A DNA stretch of 64,000 bases from contig NZ_JAUZQF010000023.1 of assembly GCF_030718205.1 (NCBI RefSeq), positions 1 through 64,000 on the forward strand, read 5' to 3'. Position numbers and translations under genes: made by a program. Shown piece after piece: positions 7,675-18,362 of this stretch. Positions within the stretch are counted from its first letter, which is position 1; each line of letters opens with the position of its first letter. The notes under the pieces are model-generated. The model worked only from the letters and a program-made list of their open reading frames with translations, was not told the DNA's origin and searched no databases. The DNA is from Nonomuraea turcica. Lineage in GTDB: Bacteria; Actinomycetota; Actinomycetes; Streptosporangiales; Streptosporangiaceae.

Positions 7675-8427
7675 TCAGGTGACCTTGGCCTTGGTGGCCG
7701 TCCACGTGTTGCAGAAGCCTGTGGCCCCGCCCCGATAGCCGCGGTCCTGCCAGAACGCCAGGTTCTTCGGCTTGCCGTGGATCTCGCTCTCCTCGGCCCG
7801 CCGCACGGCGTCGATCCATTCCTCCCACTCGATCCCGGGCTTGATCGACTCGAGCGTCGCACTGTAGAAGACGCCGGCGAAGCACTCGGCCTGCATCTCA
7901 AGACGATGGCTGAGCAGGGTGCGCGCGCTGCCGGACGCCGGCCAGTACAGCGCGCTCTGCGCGTCCAGCACGCCGGTGAGCTGCTGCACGTGGTGCCCCC
8001 ACTCGTGGGCGACGGAGTGCGCCATGTTCATCCTGAACGGGTCCCGCAGGTCCTGTTTCGTGATGCGGATGACGATCGTGCGCTGGTGCGGGCAGTAGTG
8101 GGCGCCGCTGCTGGTGATCTTCCCGCAGACGGAGTCGGCGCCTGTCGTGATCGTCACCTCGGGAGCGCTGTACGCCAGCCCGGCGGCCGCGAAGCGATCG
8201 GCCCAGAACCGGTCGGCGCAGCGGGCCATCGCCCGGTGGAAGGCCTTCAGCGAGGCGACGACCCCTGCCCGGATCGCGGGGATCGCGCACGTCAGGCGGA
8301 GCTGGTCACCGCCCATCACGTCGGACAAGCCGGCCTGGGGAGTGCCCGGCGCCGCCGCCCGGGCCGCCCCCGATAAGAGAAGACCCGCGACCGTGCACGT
8401 AGCTGCCGCTACGAGAAGAGTGCGCAC
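7675..8427 (-). CDS. Secreted neutral zinc metallopeptidase, paralog 2
   Basis: 250 residues: signal peptide of about 25 residues ending ARA, then a YpfJ-like zinc peptidase domain. HEWGHH at 141-146 carries the zinc ligands and catalytic Glu; EMQAEC further on provides the third ligand. Its C-terminus (FCNTW followed by A-T-K-A-K-V-T) matches the ends of the sister proteins. It heads leftward and converges on the ROK gene with a 5-base gap. It is the downstream-most of three consecutive paralogs, each with its own spacer of 40-60 bases, so co-transcription is possible. Function outside the cell unknown. Confidence 0.85.
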   Translation of the reverse strand: MRTLLVAAATCTVAGLLLSGAARAAAPGTPQAGLSDVMGGDQLRLTCAIPAIRAGVVASLKAFHRAMARCADRFWADRFAAAGLAYSAPEVTITTGADSVCGKITSSGAHYCPHQRTIVIRITKQDLRDPFRMNMAHSVAHEWGHHVQQLTGVLDAQSALYWPASGSARTLLSHRLEMQAECFAGVFYSATLESIKPGIEWEEWIDAVRRAEESEIHGKPKNLAFWQDRGYRGGATGFCNTWTATKAKVT

Positions 8428-8471
8428 GATCGCGGATCATAGATCAATATGTCGGGATTTGTCCTAGAGTC

Positions 8472-9284
8472 CTAAAGTACCTGCGACTTCGGCGCCTTGA
8501 AGGTGTTGCAACCGCCCGCGGACTCGGTGTCGAAGCCGCGCTTCAGCCAGCGGCCCACGGTGGTGGGCTTGCCGTGCGTCTTCGAGCCCCAGTCCTCCGC
8601 GTTCACCCCGATGAGACTCAGGCCGCCGCCGCTACCGCCAGCCTTGACGAGGAGGTCGAACTCGGTCTGCCGGCGGCCCAGCGAGTGCCACACGTCGCCG
8701 ATGAACGCCCCGCTCAGGCATTCGGCCTGCAGCTCGAAGCGGCGCAGCTCGTCCAGCACCCTGGCCTCGTTCTTGCCGTTGTAGCGCGTCAGGCCCTTGA
8801 ACATGCCCGTGAGCTGCTGGATGTGGTGGCCGTACTCGTGGGCGACGGTCACCAGCAGGAGCATGTCCGACTGCTCCTCGACGAGAGCCGGCTGGACCAG
8901 GAGGGAGATCTTCTTGTTGAGCGAGCAGTACAGCGCCAGCGCGCCCGCGGGGTACTTGCCGCATCCGGTCGCCGCGCCGACCTTGGTGACCACCTGGAAC
9001 GAGGGCTTGCTGAAGGCGAAGCCGGCCTTCTTGATCTTCGGTTCCCAAGCGGCGTTGAGGCAGTCGAGGACCACGTCCATATAGCCCTTGACCTCTTCCG
9101 CGCTCCCGGTCAAGACCTTCGGCTCCTCGCAGGTCTCGAGGCCCAGCTCGCCCGTCTTGTAAATCGCGTTCTTGGCCAGGACCGGCTTGTACGCCGGAGC
9201 GGAGACGGCTGCCGCAGGGGCCGTGCCGGCGAACAGCACGCTCGCCAGGGCGCCCGCCATGAGCGCCAATCGGGGGATACGCAT
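8472..9284 (-). CDS. Secreted neutral zinc metallopeptidase, paralog 3
   Basis: 270 residues from ATG 9284: basic N-terminus and hydrophobic signal ending near APAAA, then the mature domain. HEYGHH at 149-154, ELQAEC downstream with the third zinc ligand, and a C-terminal GGCNTF segment shared with paralogs. An insertion of Gly/Ser (KAGGSGGG) between the ligand helix and the C-terminal block distinguishes it. Paired cysteines are kept. The family is clear; what it cleaves and whether it is wall-bound or free cannot be told. Confidence 0.85.
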   Translation of the reverse strand: MRIPRLALMAGALASVLFAGTAPAAAVSAPAYKPVLAKNAIYKTGELGLETCEEPKVLTGSAEEVKGYMDVVLDCLNAAWEPKIKKAGFAFSKPSFQVVTKVGAATGCGKYPAGALALYCSLNKKISLLVQPALVEEQSDMLLLVTVAHEYGHHIQQLTGMFKGLTRYNGKNEARVLDELRRFELQAECLSGAFIGDVWHSLGRRQTEFDLLVKAGGSGGGLSLIGVNAEDWGSKTHGKPTTVGRWLKRGFDTESAGGCNTFKAPKSQVL

Positions 9285-9340
9285 GGGAATGAACCCTAGT
9301 AAAGAGGGAGTTCCAGGTAAAGGAAGATTAAAGCGTGGCG

Positions 9341-10222
9341 TCAGGTGACATTGCGATGGTTCGCGGCCCACGTGTTGCACGAGCCAGGAGTGCCGCGGTT
9401 GAAGCCCCGTGTCATCCAGGCGGCCTGCGTCGGGCCCTTGCCGTGGTCGTTCTGCGGCCACCCCTTGGCGCCGTTCTTCCTGAACCAGTCCACCGTGTAC
9501 GCCCAGTCCGCGTCGGTGACCAGCGGCGTGCCCTGCATCGTGCTCATGAAGGCCGACGAGAAGCACTCGGCCTGCAGCTCCGACTTGCGCGAGAGCATGA
9601 GCCGCTGGGCCTTGGTCGCTCCCATCCTGGCCGTCCAGTAGTAGTTCCAGATGCCGGAGATCTGCTGGACGTGGTGGCCGTACTCGTGGGCGATCAGCCG
9701 CGTGATGCCCAGCGGGAACGGGTTGCGCAGCTGGTCCCGGCTGATCATCAGGTACATGGTGCGGTCGGTGGAGCAGTAGACGCCGTCGGCGCCGGTGTTC
9801 CAGGACCCGCAGGGCGTCTTGATCTTGCTGGTGATGATGCGCAGGCGCGGCTTGGCGAAGGGCAGCCCGGCCTTGCGGAACTGGGCGCCCCACGCCCTGT
9901 TCAGGCACCCGGTGACGCGGGTGAGGAAACGCCGGTACGCCGTCATGCTGCCGGCCGGCAGGTGACCGGGCGAGCAGTTCACGTCGGCCAGCCGCCCCGT
10001 CTTGTAGAGCGGGTTCGCCGTGGCCAGCGCCTTGCCCGGCGCCGCCTTCTTCGCATCGGCCGCCTTCACCGGCGGTGAGACGATCTGCTGGGCCTCGTTG
10101 GCCGACTCCGTCGAGGTCGTGGCCACGTCGGCGAGCACGAGCACCAGACCGGCCGCCGCCAGAGCGAGCGCCAGAAGCGCGGCGACGAGTGCCACAAGTT
10201 TGCTTATGGGGACGGAGTTCAT
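9341..10222 (-). CDS. Membrane-anchored or secreted zinc metallopeptidase, paralog 4
   Basis: 293 residues. The N-terminus has a long hydrophobic stretch (about 8-33) with no obvious signal-peptidase site directly after it, so it may be a signal anchor; a Thr/Ser/Ala/Lys-rich linker follows to about residue 70. The peptidase domain has HEYGHH at 179-184 and SELQAEC for the third ligand. C-terminal SCNTW matches the others. It is the first of the three tandem copies and lies divergent from dxs across about 120 bases that must hold both promoters. Confidence 0.85.
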   Translation of the reverse strand: MNSVPISKLVALVAALLALALAAAGLVLVLADVATTSTESANEAQQIVSPPVKAADAKKAAPGKALATANPLYKTGRLADVNCSPGHLPAGSMTAYRRFLTRVTGCLNRAWGAQFRKAGLPFAKPRLRIITSKIKTPCGSWNTGADGVYCSTDRTMYLMISRDQLRNPFPLGITRLIAHEYGHHVQQISGIWNYYWTARMGATKAQRLMLSRKSELQAECFSSAFMSTMQGTPLVTDADWAYTVDWFRKNGAKGWPQNDHGKGPTQAAWMTRGFNRGTPGSCNTWAANHRNVT

Positions 10223-10345
10223 AGGTACCGAAAGACTAGGTCAAGATCGGACATATGTGGGTGCGTTTGACGCGATGGAGTCAGCGAGGCGTCCGCGAAC
10301 TACACTCGGGGGGTCGGCGCACAAGAGCAGAGGGGAGTCGGATCC

Positions 10346-12235
10346 GTGAGCGGGTTGCTGGGCTCGATCAAGGGACCGGACGACGTCAAACGGCTGGCGG
10401 CAGAGGAGCTGCCGGGGCTCGCGGGGGAGATCCGTGACCTGCTCGTCGACTCGTGCGCGAGATTCGGCGGCCACCTGGGCCCCAACCTCGGTGTCGTGGA
10501 GCTCACCCTCGCCGTGCACCGCGTCTTCGACTCCCCGCGCGACCCGATCGTCTGGGACACCGGACACCAGGCCTACGTGCATAAGCTCCTCACCGGCCGG
10601 GCCGCCGGGTTCGCGGCGCTCAAGCAGGAGGGCGGCCTGTCCGGCTATCCGAGCCAGGCCGAGTCCGAGCACGACTTCGTGGAAAACTCCCACGCCTCGA
10701 CCGCGCTGTCCTACGCCGACGGCCTGGCCAAGGCGTTCAAGGTGCGCGGCGAGCACGACCGCACGGTCGTCGCGGTGATCGGCGACGGCGCGCTGACCGG
10801 AGGCATGGCCTGGGAGGCGCTCAACAACATCGCCGCCGGCGAGGACCTGCCGGTCGTGATCGTGGTCAACGACAACGGCCGCTCCTACTCGCCCACGATC
10901 GGCGGGCTCGCCTCCCACCTGTCCTCACTGCGGGTCAACCGCCGCTATGAGGACTTCCTCGACTACGTCAAGGACAAGATCGGCAACGTTCCGCTGCTCT
11001 ACGACGCGCTGCACGGCGTGAAGAAGGGCGTCAAGGACGTGCTGGCGCCGCAGGTCATGTTCGAGGACCTCGGGCTGAAATACCTCGGCCCCATCGACGG
11101 CCACGACGAGCAGGCCATGGAGGCCGCTCTGCGCAAGGCCCGCGACTTCCGCGGCCCCGTCATCGTGCACGCGGTCACCCAGAAAGGCCGCGGCTACACG
11201 CCGGCGGAAAACCACGACGAGGACCAGTTCCACGGCCCCGGCCCCTTCGACAAGGTCACGGGCCAGGAGAAGCCCAAGGGCCGCATCTGGACCAACGTGT
11301 TCAGCGAGGAGCTCGTCCGGCTCGGCAAAGAGCGGGACGACATCGTCGCCATCACCGCGGCCATGCTCCACCCGACGGGGCTCAACGCGTTCGCCGAGGC
11401 CTACCCCGAGCGCATCTACGACGTGGGCATCGCCGAGCAGCACGCGCTGACCAGCGCCGCCGGGCTGGCACTCGGCGGCATGCACCCGGTCGTGGCCGTC
11501 TACGCCACGTTCCTCAACCGGGCCTTCGACCAGCTCCTCATGGACGTCGCCCTGCACCGCCTGCCGGTGACCGTCGTGCTCGACCGGGCGGGCGTCACGG
11601 GTGACGACGGCGCCAGCCACAACGGCATGTGGGACCTGTCCATCCTCCAAGTGGTGCCCGGGCTCAGGATCGCGGTGCCGCGCGACGGGGACCGGCTCAC
11701 CGAGTTGCTGCGCGAGGCCGTGGAGGTCACCGACGGCCCGACCGTGCTGCGTTTCCCCAAGGGCCCGGTGGCCGAGGCGGTCGAGCCGGTCGGCAAGCTG
11801 GGCGAGATGGATCTGCTGCGCGCCCCCGTGGGAGAGCCTGACGTGCTGCTGGTCGGTGTGGGGCCGATGGCGCAGGTCTGCCTGGACGCGGCCGTCCTGC
11901 TCGACGCCCAGGGCATCGCGGCCACCGTGGTCGACCCGCGCTGGGTCAAGCCGCTGGACGAGGCGCTCGTGCTGGCCGCGAGCGCGCACAAGCTGGTGGC
12001 CGTCGTGGAGGACAACGGCCGGGTCGGCGGTGTGGGCGACGCCGTGGCGCGGCTGCTGCGCGACGCCGACGTCGACGTGCCCGTGCGCACCTACGGCATC
12101 CCGCAGGAGTTCCTCGACCACGCCAAGCGGGCCGCGATCCTCGGCCAGATCGGACTGACGGGCCAGGACCTCGCCCGCCAGATCACCGAGGCCGTCGCGA
12201 AGCGGACCTCCCACGTGGAGCCTGCCCGCCACTGA
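10346..12235 (+). CDS. dxs: 1-deoxy-D-xylulose-5-phosphate synthase
   Basis: 629 residues, the normal length. It condenses pyruvate and glyceraldehyde 3-phosphate to DXP, the first step of the MEP isoprenoid pathway, using thiamine diphosphate and Mg. Visible: N-terminal [13 protein letters not shown], thiamine-diphosphate motif beginning GDGALTGG near residue 147 and ending in the N-x-N pair VVNDNG, the central transketolase block DVGIAEQHA with the catalytic Glu, and [12 protein letters not shown] 10346 follows AGGGGAG. The last 53 bases overlap the DedA-family gene on the other strand. Confidence 0.97.
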   Translation: MSGLLGSIKGPDDVKRLAAEELPGLAGEIRDLLVDSCARFGGHLGPNLGVVELTLAVHRVFDSPRDPIVWDTGHQAYVHKLLTGRAAGFAALKQEGGLSGYPSQAESEHDFVENSHASTALSYADGLAKAFKVRGEHDRTVVAVIGDGALTGGMAWEALNNIAAGEDLPVVIVVNDNGRSYSPTIGGLASHLSSLRVNRRYEDFLDYVKDKIGNVPLLYDALHGVKKGVKDVLAPQVMFEDLGLKYLGPIDGHDEQAMEAALRKARDFRGPVIVHAVTQKGRGYTPAENHDEDQFHGPGPFDKVTGQEKPKGRIWTNVFSEELVRLGKERDDIVAITAAMLHPTGLNAFAEAYPERIYDVGIAEQHALTSAAGLALGGMHPVVAVYATFLNRAFDQLLMDVALHRLPVTVVLDRAGVTGDDGASHNGMWDLSILQVVPGLRIAVPRDGDRLTELLREAVEVTDGPTVLRFPKGPVAEAVEPVGKLGEMDLLRAPVGEPDVLLVGVGPMAQVCLDAAVLLDAQGIAATVVDPRWVKPLDEALVLAASAHKLVAVVEDNGRVGGVGDAVARLLRDADVDVPVRTYGIPQEFLDHAKRAAILGQIGLTGQDLARQITEAVAKRTSHVEPARH

Positions 12236-12818
12236 GCGCCCTGCGGACCGCGGCGGAGATCCCCAGCACGACGATCACCGCCGCGGCCGCGATCGGCACC
12301 AGCCACTCCGCGTGTTGCCGCGCCACGCCGCCCGCCACGGCGCCGAGCGTGACGTACGCGCTCACCCAGGCCGTGCTGCCGGCCATCGCCCACGGCATGA
12401 ACGTGCGATAGGGCATGCCGACCGTGCCCGCCACGGCCGGGGTCAGCGCATGCAGCACCGGCAGGAAATACGCCAGCGCCAGCGCCCATCCCTTGCGCTC
12501 GAACAGCCGCTCCGCGCGCTGCCACCGGGCCTCGCCGACGCGCCGCCCAAGCCGCCCGTGCCGCAGCCGGGTCCCGTACCGGCGGCCCAGGAAATAGCCG
12601 CCCGAGGCGCCTGCGTAGCACGCCAGCATGCCCGCGCCGATCAGCGCCAGCGCCTCCGGCGCACTGTCCGCGCTGGCGCCCGCGACCAGCAGCAGGGTGT
12701 CGCCCGGCGTGATCAGGCCGACTCCGACCGAGGCGTCCAGCGTCAGGAAGACCAGCAGGAGCAGCATCACCACGCCGAGGTCTTGCCTGGCCAGAGTGTC
12801 GAGCAGATCATGAGACAT
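12183..12818 (-). CDS. DedA-family membrane protein
   Basis: 211-residue protein of the DedA/SNARE-associated family (PF09335). The hallmark [14 protein letters not shown] (family form: F-x-P-G/E) and the [25 protein letters not shown]-like segment (here [11 protein letters not shown] then AGTVGMPY) are clear, with about five hydrophobic helices. Family members are proposed phospholipid flippases. The basic C-terminal tail is encoded on the strand opposite the end of dxs; dropping the overlap would remove only that tail. The gene points toward dxs, so the two transcripts collide. Confidence 0.88.
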   Translation of the reverse strand: MSHDLLDTLARQDLGVVMLLLLVFLTLDASVGVGLITPGDTLLLVAGASADSAPEALALIGAGMLACYAGASGGYFLGRRYGTRLRHGRLGRRVGEARWQRAERLFERKGWALALAYFLPVLHALTPAVAGTVGMPYRTFMPWAMAGSTAWVSAYVTLGAVAGGVARQHAEWLVPIAAAAVIVVLGISAAVRRALSGGQAPRGRSASRRPR

Positions 12819-12927
12819 AGTCCAGGACCGCTACCCCGATCCAGGAGGATCATCGGGAACGTCACGGAACCATCCCCGTCAAGGAATCAAGGAATGATCG
12901 CCTAACGTATGGGAAGGATCACTGGCC

Positions 12928-14397
12928 GTGGAGATCTTTCGTACGAAGTCCGTCGAGCAGTCGATCCGTGACACCGAGGATCCCGAGCATCAGCTGCGTA
13001 AACGCCTGACCGCCACGGACCTCACGGTGTTCGGCATCGGCGTGATCATCGGCACCGGGATCTTCGTGCTCACAGGAACGGTCGCGAAAGGGCTGGCGGG
13101 GCCTGCGGTGGCGCTGTCGTTCGTCGTGGCGGGCATCGTCTGCGGGCTGGCCGCCCTGTGCTACGCCGAGTTCGCCTCCACGATCCCGGTGGCCGGATCG
13201 GCTTACACGTTCGCCTTCGCCACCCTGGGCGAGTTCCCGGCCTGGGTGATCGGCTGGGACCTGCTCCTGGAGCTGGCGCTGGCGGCGGCCGTGGTGGCGA
13301 CCGGCTGGTCCGGCTATTTCGCCTCGATGCTCGCCTCCGTCGGCATCCCCCTGCCGGAGTCTATCGCCGGGGCGAACCCCGTGGTCAACGTCCCCGCTGT
13401 GCTCATCATCGCCGTCCTCACCGCGATCCTGGTCGCCGGCATCAAGCTCTCCTCCCGGGTCAACCTTGTCCTGGTGGTCACCAAAGTCGCGGTGGTGCTG
13501 CTCGTCATCATCGCCGGGCTGTTCTTCATCCGGGCCGCCAACTACACGCCGTTCATCCCCGAGGCGGTGTCCACACCGCGCGTCGGCGGACTGAACGCGC
13601 CGCTGATCCAGGTGCTGTTCGGGATCACGCCGGTGGCGTTCGGCGTGATCGGCATCTTCACCGCCGCGGCGATCGTGTTCTTCGCCTTCATCGGCTTCGA
13701 CATCGTCGCCACCGCCGCGGAGGAGACCCTCGAGCCGCAGCGGGACGTGCCCCGCGGCATTCTCGGCTCGCTGGCGATCTGCACGTTCCTGTACGTCGCC
13801 GTCTCGCTGGTCGTCGTGGGCATGCAGAACTACAGCCAGCTGAGCACGTCCGCGCCGCTGTCGGACGCCTTCCGGGCCGTCGGGCACCCGTGGCTGGCCA
13901 CGATCATCAGCGTGGGCGCGATCGCCGGCCTGACGACCGTGGTGCTGGTGCTGCTGCTGGGCCAGACCCGGGTGTTGTTCGCGATGTCCCGCGACGGGCT
14001 GATGCCGCGCGCGCTGGCGGCGGTCCACCCCCGGTTCGGCACGCCGGCCAGGCTCACCGTCGTGATCGGCGTGGTGACGATGGCGCTGGCCGGTTTCGTG
14101 GACTTCGAGGAGCTGGCCGAGCTGGTCAACATCGGCACGCTGTTCGCGTTCGTGGTGGTCTCGATCGGCGTGGTCGTGCTCAGGCGCACCCGGCCGGACC
14201 TGCCCCGGGCCTTCCGCGCGCCGCTCGTGCCGGTGCTGCCGATCCTGTCCGTGCTGGCCTGCATTTACCTGATGCTGAACCTGCCGGTCGAGACCTGGCT
14301 GCGGTTCCTGATCTGGATGGCCGTCGGCGTGGTCATCTACTTCGGCTACAGCTACTGGCACAGCAGGACGGCCGCGCCCGTGAAGGGCGGGCGCTAG
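12928..14397 (+). CDS. APC-family amino acid permease
   Basis: 489-residue transporter of the amino acid-polyamine-organocation superfamily, closest in pattern to the bacterial cationic amino acid transporters (YfnA-like): GIGVIIGTGIFVLTG in helix 1 with the unwound Gly motif, FAFIGFDIVATAAEE in helix 6, and about twelve hydrophobic segments. GTG 12928 is preceded by GGAAGGA. It would import an amino acid by proton symport; the substrate is not determinable. It is flanked by opposite-strand genes and ends in a strong hairpin. Confidence 0.9.
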   Translation: MEIFRTKSVEQSIRDTEDPEHQLRKRLTATDLTVFGIGVIIGTGIFVLTGTVAKGLAGPAVALSFVVAGIVCGLAALCYAEFASTIPVAGSAYTFAFATLGEFPAWVIGWDLLLELALAAAVVATGWSGYFASMLASVGIPLPESIAGANPVVNVPAVLIIAVLTAILVAGIKLSSRVNLVLVVTKVAVVLLVIIAGLFFIRAANYTPFIPEAVSTPRVGGLNAPLIQVLFGITPVAFGVIGIFTAAAIVFFAFIGFDIVATAAEETLEPQRDVPRGILGSLAICTFLYVAVSLVVVGMQNYSQLSTSAPLSDAFRAVGHPWLATIISVGAIAGLTTVVLVLLLGQTRVLFAMSRDGLMPRALAAVHPRFGTPARLTVVIGVVTMALAGFVDFEELAELVNIGTLFAFVVVSIGVVVLRRTRPDLPRAFRAPLVPVLPILSVLACIYLMLNLPVETWLRFLIWMAVGVVIYFGYSYWHSRTAAPVKGGR

Positions 14398-14404
14398 CCC
14401 GCCC
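14385..14404. terminator. Hairpin between convergent permease and inhibitor genes
   Basis: GGGCGGGC-GCTA-GCCCGCCC, an eight-pair stem that spans the permease stop codon, with the convergent inhibitor gene ending nine bases on. It can serve as a terminator in both directions, although no T-tract follows. Confidence 0.6.
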
Positions 14405-14412
14405 CACACCGG

Positions 14413-14793
14413 TCAGGAGAGCAGCTTCCCGCCCGCGGCCTGCATCACGCAGAAGTTGCGGTATCCCTTGCTCCACTCCACCTTCTTGCCGCGCCAGGTG
14501 CCCGTGATCGCCACCGCGTACGGCTCGAGCTTCTGGTCGCAGGTCTCGTTCGCCGGGACGTGGATCTGGTTGAAGTCGCCCCCGATCTTGCGGATCACGT
14601 CGCAGGCGGCGCGTGGGTGGGGATGGGTGCCGCCGTCGGGACCGCAGTGGAGCGTGCCGCCCCGTGCCGGGCTGCCCTTCGTAGCGATCGCGATCTTCAG
14701 TTTGCCCTTGGGTGGGCGGGCCGCCTGCGCGGCGGGGGACGAGCACGCCAGGAACGCCGCGCAGAGCGCGATCGTACCGATCGTTCGCATCAT
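14413..14793 (-). CDS. Secreted subtilisin-inhibitor-like protein (SSI family)
   Basis: 126 residues: signal peptide to about residue 25, then an SSI domain (PF00720). Features matched: C50 followed by GPDGGTHPHPRAAC (C64), C85 and C115 in NFCVM, giving the two expected disulfides; the ITGTWRGKKVEW strand fits the family's VTVDGVWQG region. Aligning CDQKLEP with the SSI reactive loop CPMVYDP puts Gln87 at P1, unlike the Met, Lys or Arg usual in characterised members. Start from ATG 14793, preceded by GGAGGG. It probably inhibits an extracellular serine protease. Confidence 0.87.
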   Translation of the reverse strand: MMRTIGTIALCAAFLACSSPAAQAARPPKGKLKIAIATKGSPARGGTLHCGPDGGTHPHPRAACDVIRKIGGDFNQIHVPANETCDQKLEPYAVAITGTWRGKKVEWSKGYRNFCVMQAAGGKLLS

Positions 14794-14850
14794 GATTACC
14801 CTCCGTTCGTCGTGCGGCACCAAACGCTACGGAGGGGAAGGTCATGAAAA

Positions 14851-14875
14851 GCGGGGGCCCTGGTCGGGCCCCCGC
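14851..14875 (-). terminator. Rho-independent terminator of the fadBA operon
   Basis: Read on the minus strand: ten-base-pair GC stem (GCGGGGGCCC / GGGCCCCCGC), five-base loop, then TTTTC. It begins seven bases after the fadB stop codon and is the clearest intrinsic terminator in the window. Confidence 0.9.
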
Positions 14876-14881
14876 AAAGAA

Positions 14882-16965
<2,084 letters not shown>

Positions 16966-16969
<4 letters not shown>

Positions 16970-18150
16970 GCGAGGTTCTCCCAGATCACAGTGCCGCCCA
17001 TGCCCATGCCGACGCACATCGTGGTGATGCCGTAACGCACGTCGGGACGCTCGCCGAACTGCCGGGCGAGCTGCGTCATCAGCCGCACGCCAGAAGAGGC
17101 GAGCGGGTGGCCGTAGGCGATCGCGCCGCCGTAGGGGTTCACGCGGGGGTCGTCGCCGTCGATGCCGAAGTGGTCGAGGAACGCCAGGACCTGTACGGCG
17201 AACGCCTCGTTGATCTCGAACAGCCCGATATCCGAAATATCGAGATTCGCCAGCCGGAGCGCCCGCTCCGTGGACGGGATCGGGCCCACGCCCATGACCT
17301 CGGGGTCGACGCCCGCGAACGCGTACGACACCAGCCGCATCTTCGGCGCCAGCCCCAGCTCCTCGGCGACGTCCTTGGCGGCCACGACGCAGCCGGTGGC
17401 GCCGTCGTTGATGCCCGAGGAGTTGCCCGCCGTGACGTTGCCGTGCGGCCGGAAGGGCGTCTTGAGCCCGCTCAGCCCCTCCATCGTGGTGCCCGGCCGC
17501 GGCGCCTCGTCCTCGACGGCCAGGCCCCAGCCCTTCTCGGCCGTCCTGATCGCGGTCGGGACCAGGTCGGGCTGGATCTTGCCGTCGGCGTACGCCTTGG
17601 CCGCCCTCTCCTGCGAGAGCACCGCGTACGCGTCCGCGCGCTCCTTGGAGATCGACGGGTAGCGGTCGTGCAGGTTCTCCGCCGTCATGCCCATGACCAG
17701 CGCGCTCGGGTCGACCAGCTTCTCCGACAGGAAGCGCGGGTTGGGGTCGACGCCCTCGCCCATCGGGTGGCGGCCCATGTGCTCGACGCCGCCCGCGATC
17801 GCCACGTCGTACGCGCCGAACGCGATGCCGCCCGCGACCGTGGTGACCGCGGTCATCGCGCCCGCGCACATGCGGTCGATGGCGTAGCCGGGCACGCTCT
17901 TGGGCAGCCCGGCCAGCACGGCCGCCGAGCGGCCGATGGTCAGGCCCTGGTCGCCGATCTGCGTGGTCGCGGCGATGGCGACCTCGTCCACGCGCTCGGG
18001 GGGCAGGTTGGGATTACGCCGGATGAGCTCGCGGATGACACGGACGACCAGGTCGTCGGCGCGGGTCTCGGCGTACAGTCCCTTCGGCCCTGACCTGCCG
18101 AAAGGCGTGCGCACGCCGTCGACGAACACGACGTCACGAGAGGAAGGCAC
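16966..18150 (-). CDS. fadA: Acetyl-CoA C-acyltransferase (beta-oxidation thiolase)
   Basis: 394 residues. Thiolase landmarks: nucleophile Cys in DRMCAGAMTAV near 90, NEAFAVQ, GGAIAYGHPLASSG with the catalytic His, and CVGMGMGGTVIWE with the second Cys close to the end. It releases acetyl-CoA in the last step of beta-oxidation and forms the complex with the alpha subunit encoded directly downstream. GTG 18150 is chosen because GAGGAG sits seven bases ahead; a GTG at 18183 would lack such a site. A dyad 40 bases upstream is a candidate fatty-acid regulator site. Confidence 0.95.
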
Positions 18151-18189
18151 GGATTCGCTCCTCGCTGCTGGAAGGGGTTCCACGCTTAT

Positions 18190-18205
18190 GCTACTCGTGA
18201 GTAAC
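18190..18205. promoter_or_regulatory. Palindrome upstream of fadAB, candidate fatty-acid-responsive TetR site
   Basis: GCTACTCGTGAGTAAC: arms TACTC/GAGTA are perfect around a two-base centre and the outer bases pair apart from one transition. It lies 40 bases before the thiolase start. TetR-family repressors of acyl-CoA metabolism in actinobacteria bind palindromes of this size; none is encoded next to this operon, so the regulator would be elsewhere. Confidence 0.6.
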
Positions 18206-18362
18206 TAGTCCGCGTCCCATGCCCTCCCCAGGGTCAGGTGATGGAGGAGTGGCGGAAAGGTCATAGTCTGCCGCGCCTCGGAGGGGCGAACTGAGCGTGG
18301 GGGCGGTGGAGTGGTGGTGATTCGCCGTCGGGGACCCCTGTTGGTGACTATGCTTCGCGATC

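Noticed and set aside
10267-10306. TTGACG...TACACT as the dxs promoter
   Set aside because: The spacer of 28 bases between the two elements is too long for a normal sigma-70-type promoter; TACACT alone is not enough.
12919-14409. A 496-codon open frame opposite the amino-acid permease gene
   Set aside because: It mirrors a GC-rich coding gene, has low-complexity Asp/His/Gln/Arg content and no family features; the permease on the other strand is clear.
16970-17869. Upstream extension of the fadB frame into the thiolase gene
   Set aside because: The longer frame is Gly/Arg-rich shadow of the thiolase; fadB begins at GTG 16969 with the GTGA overlap.
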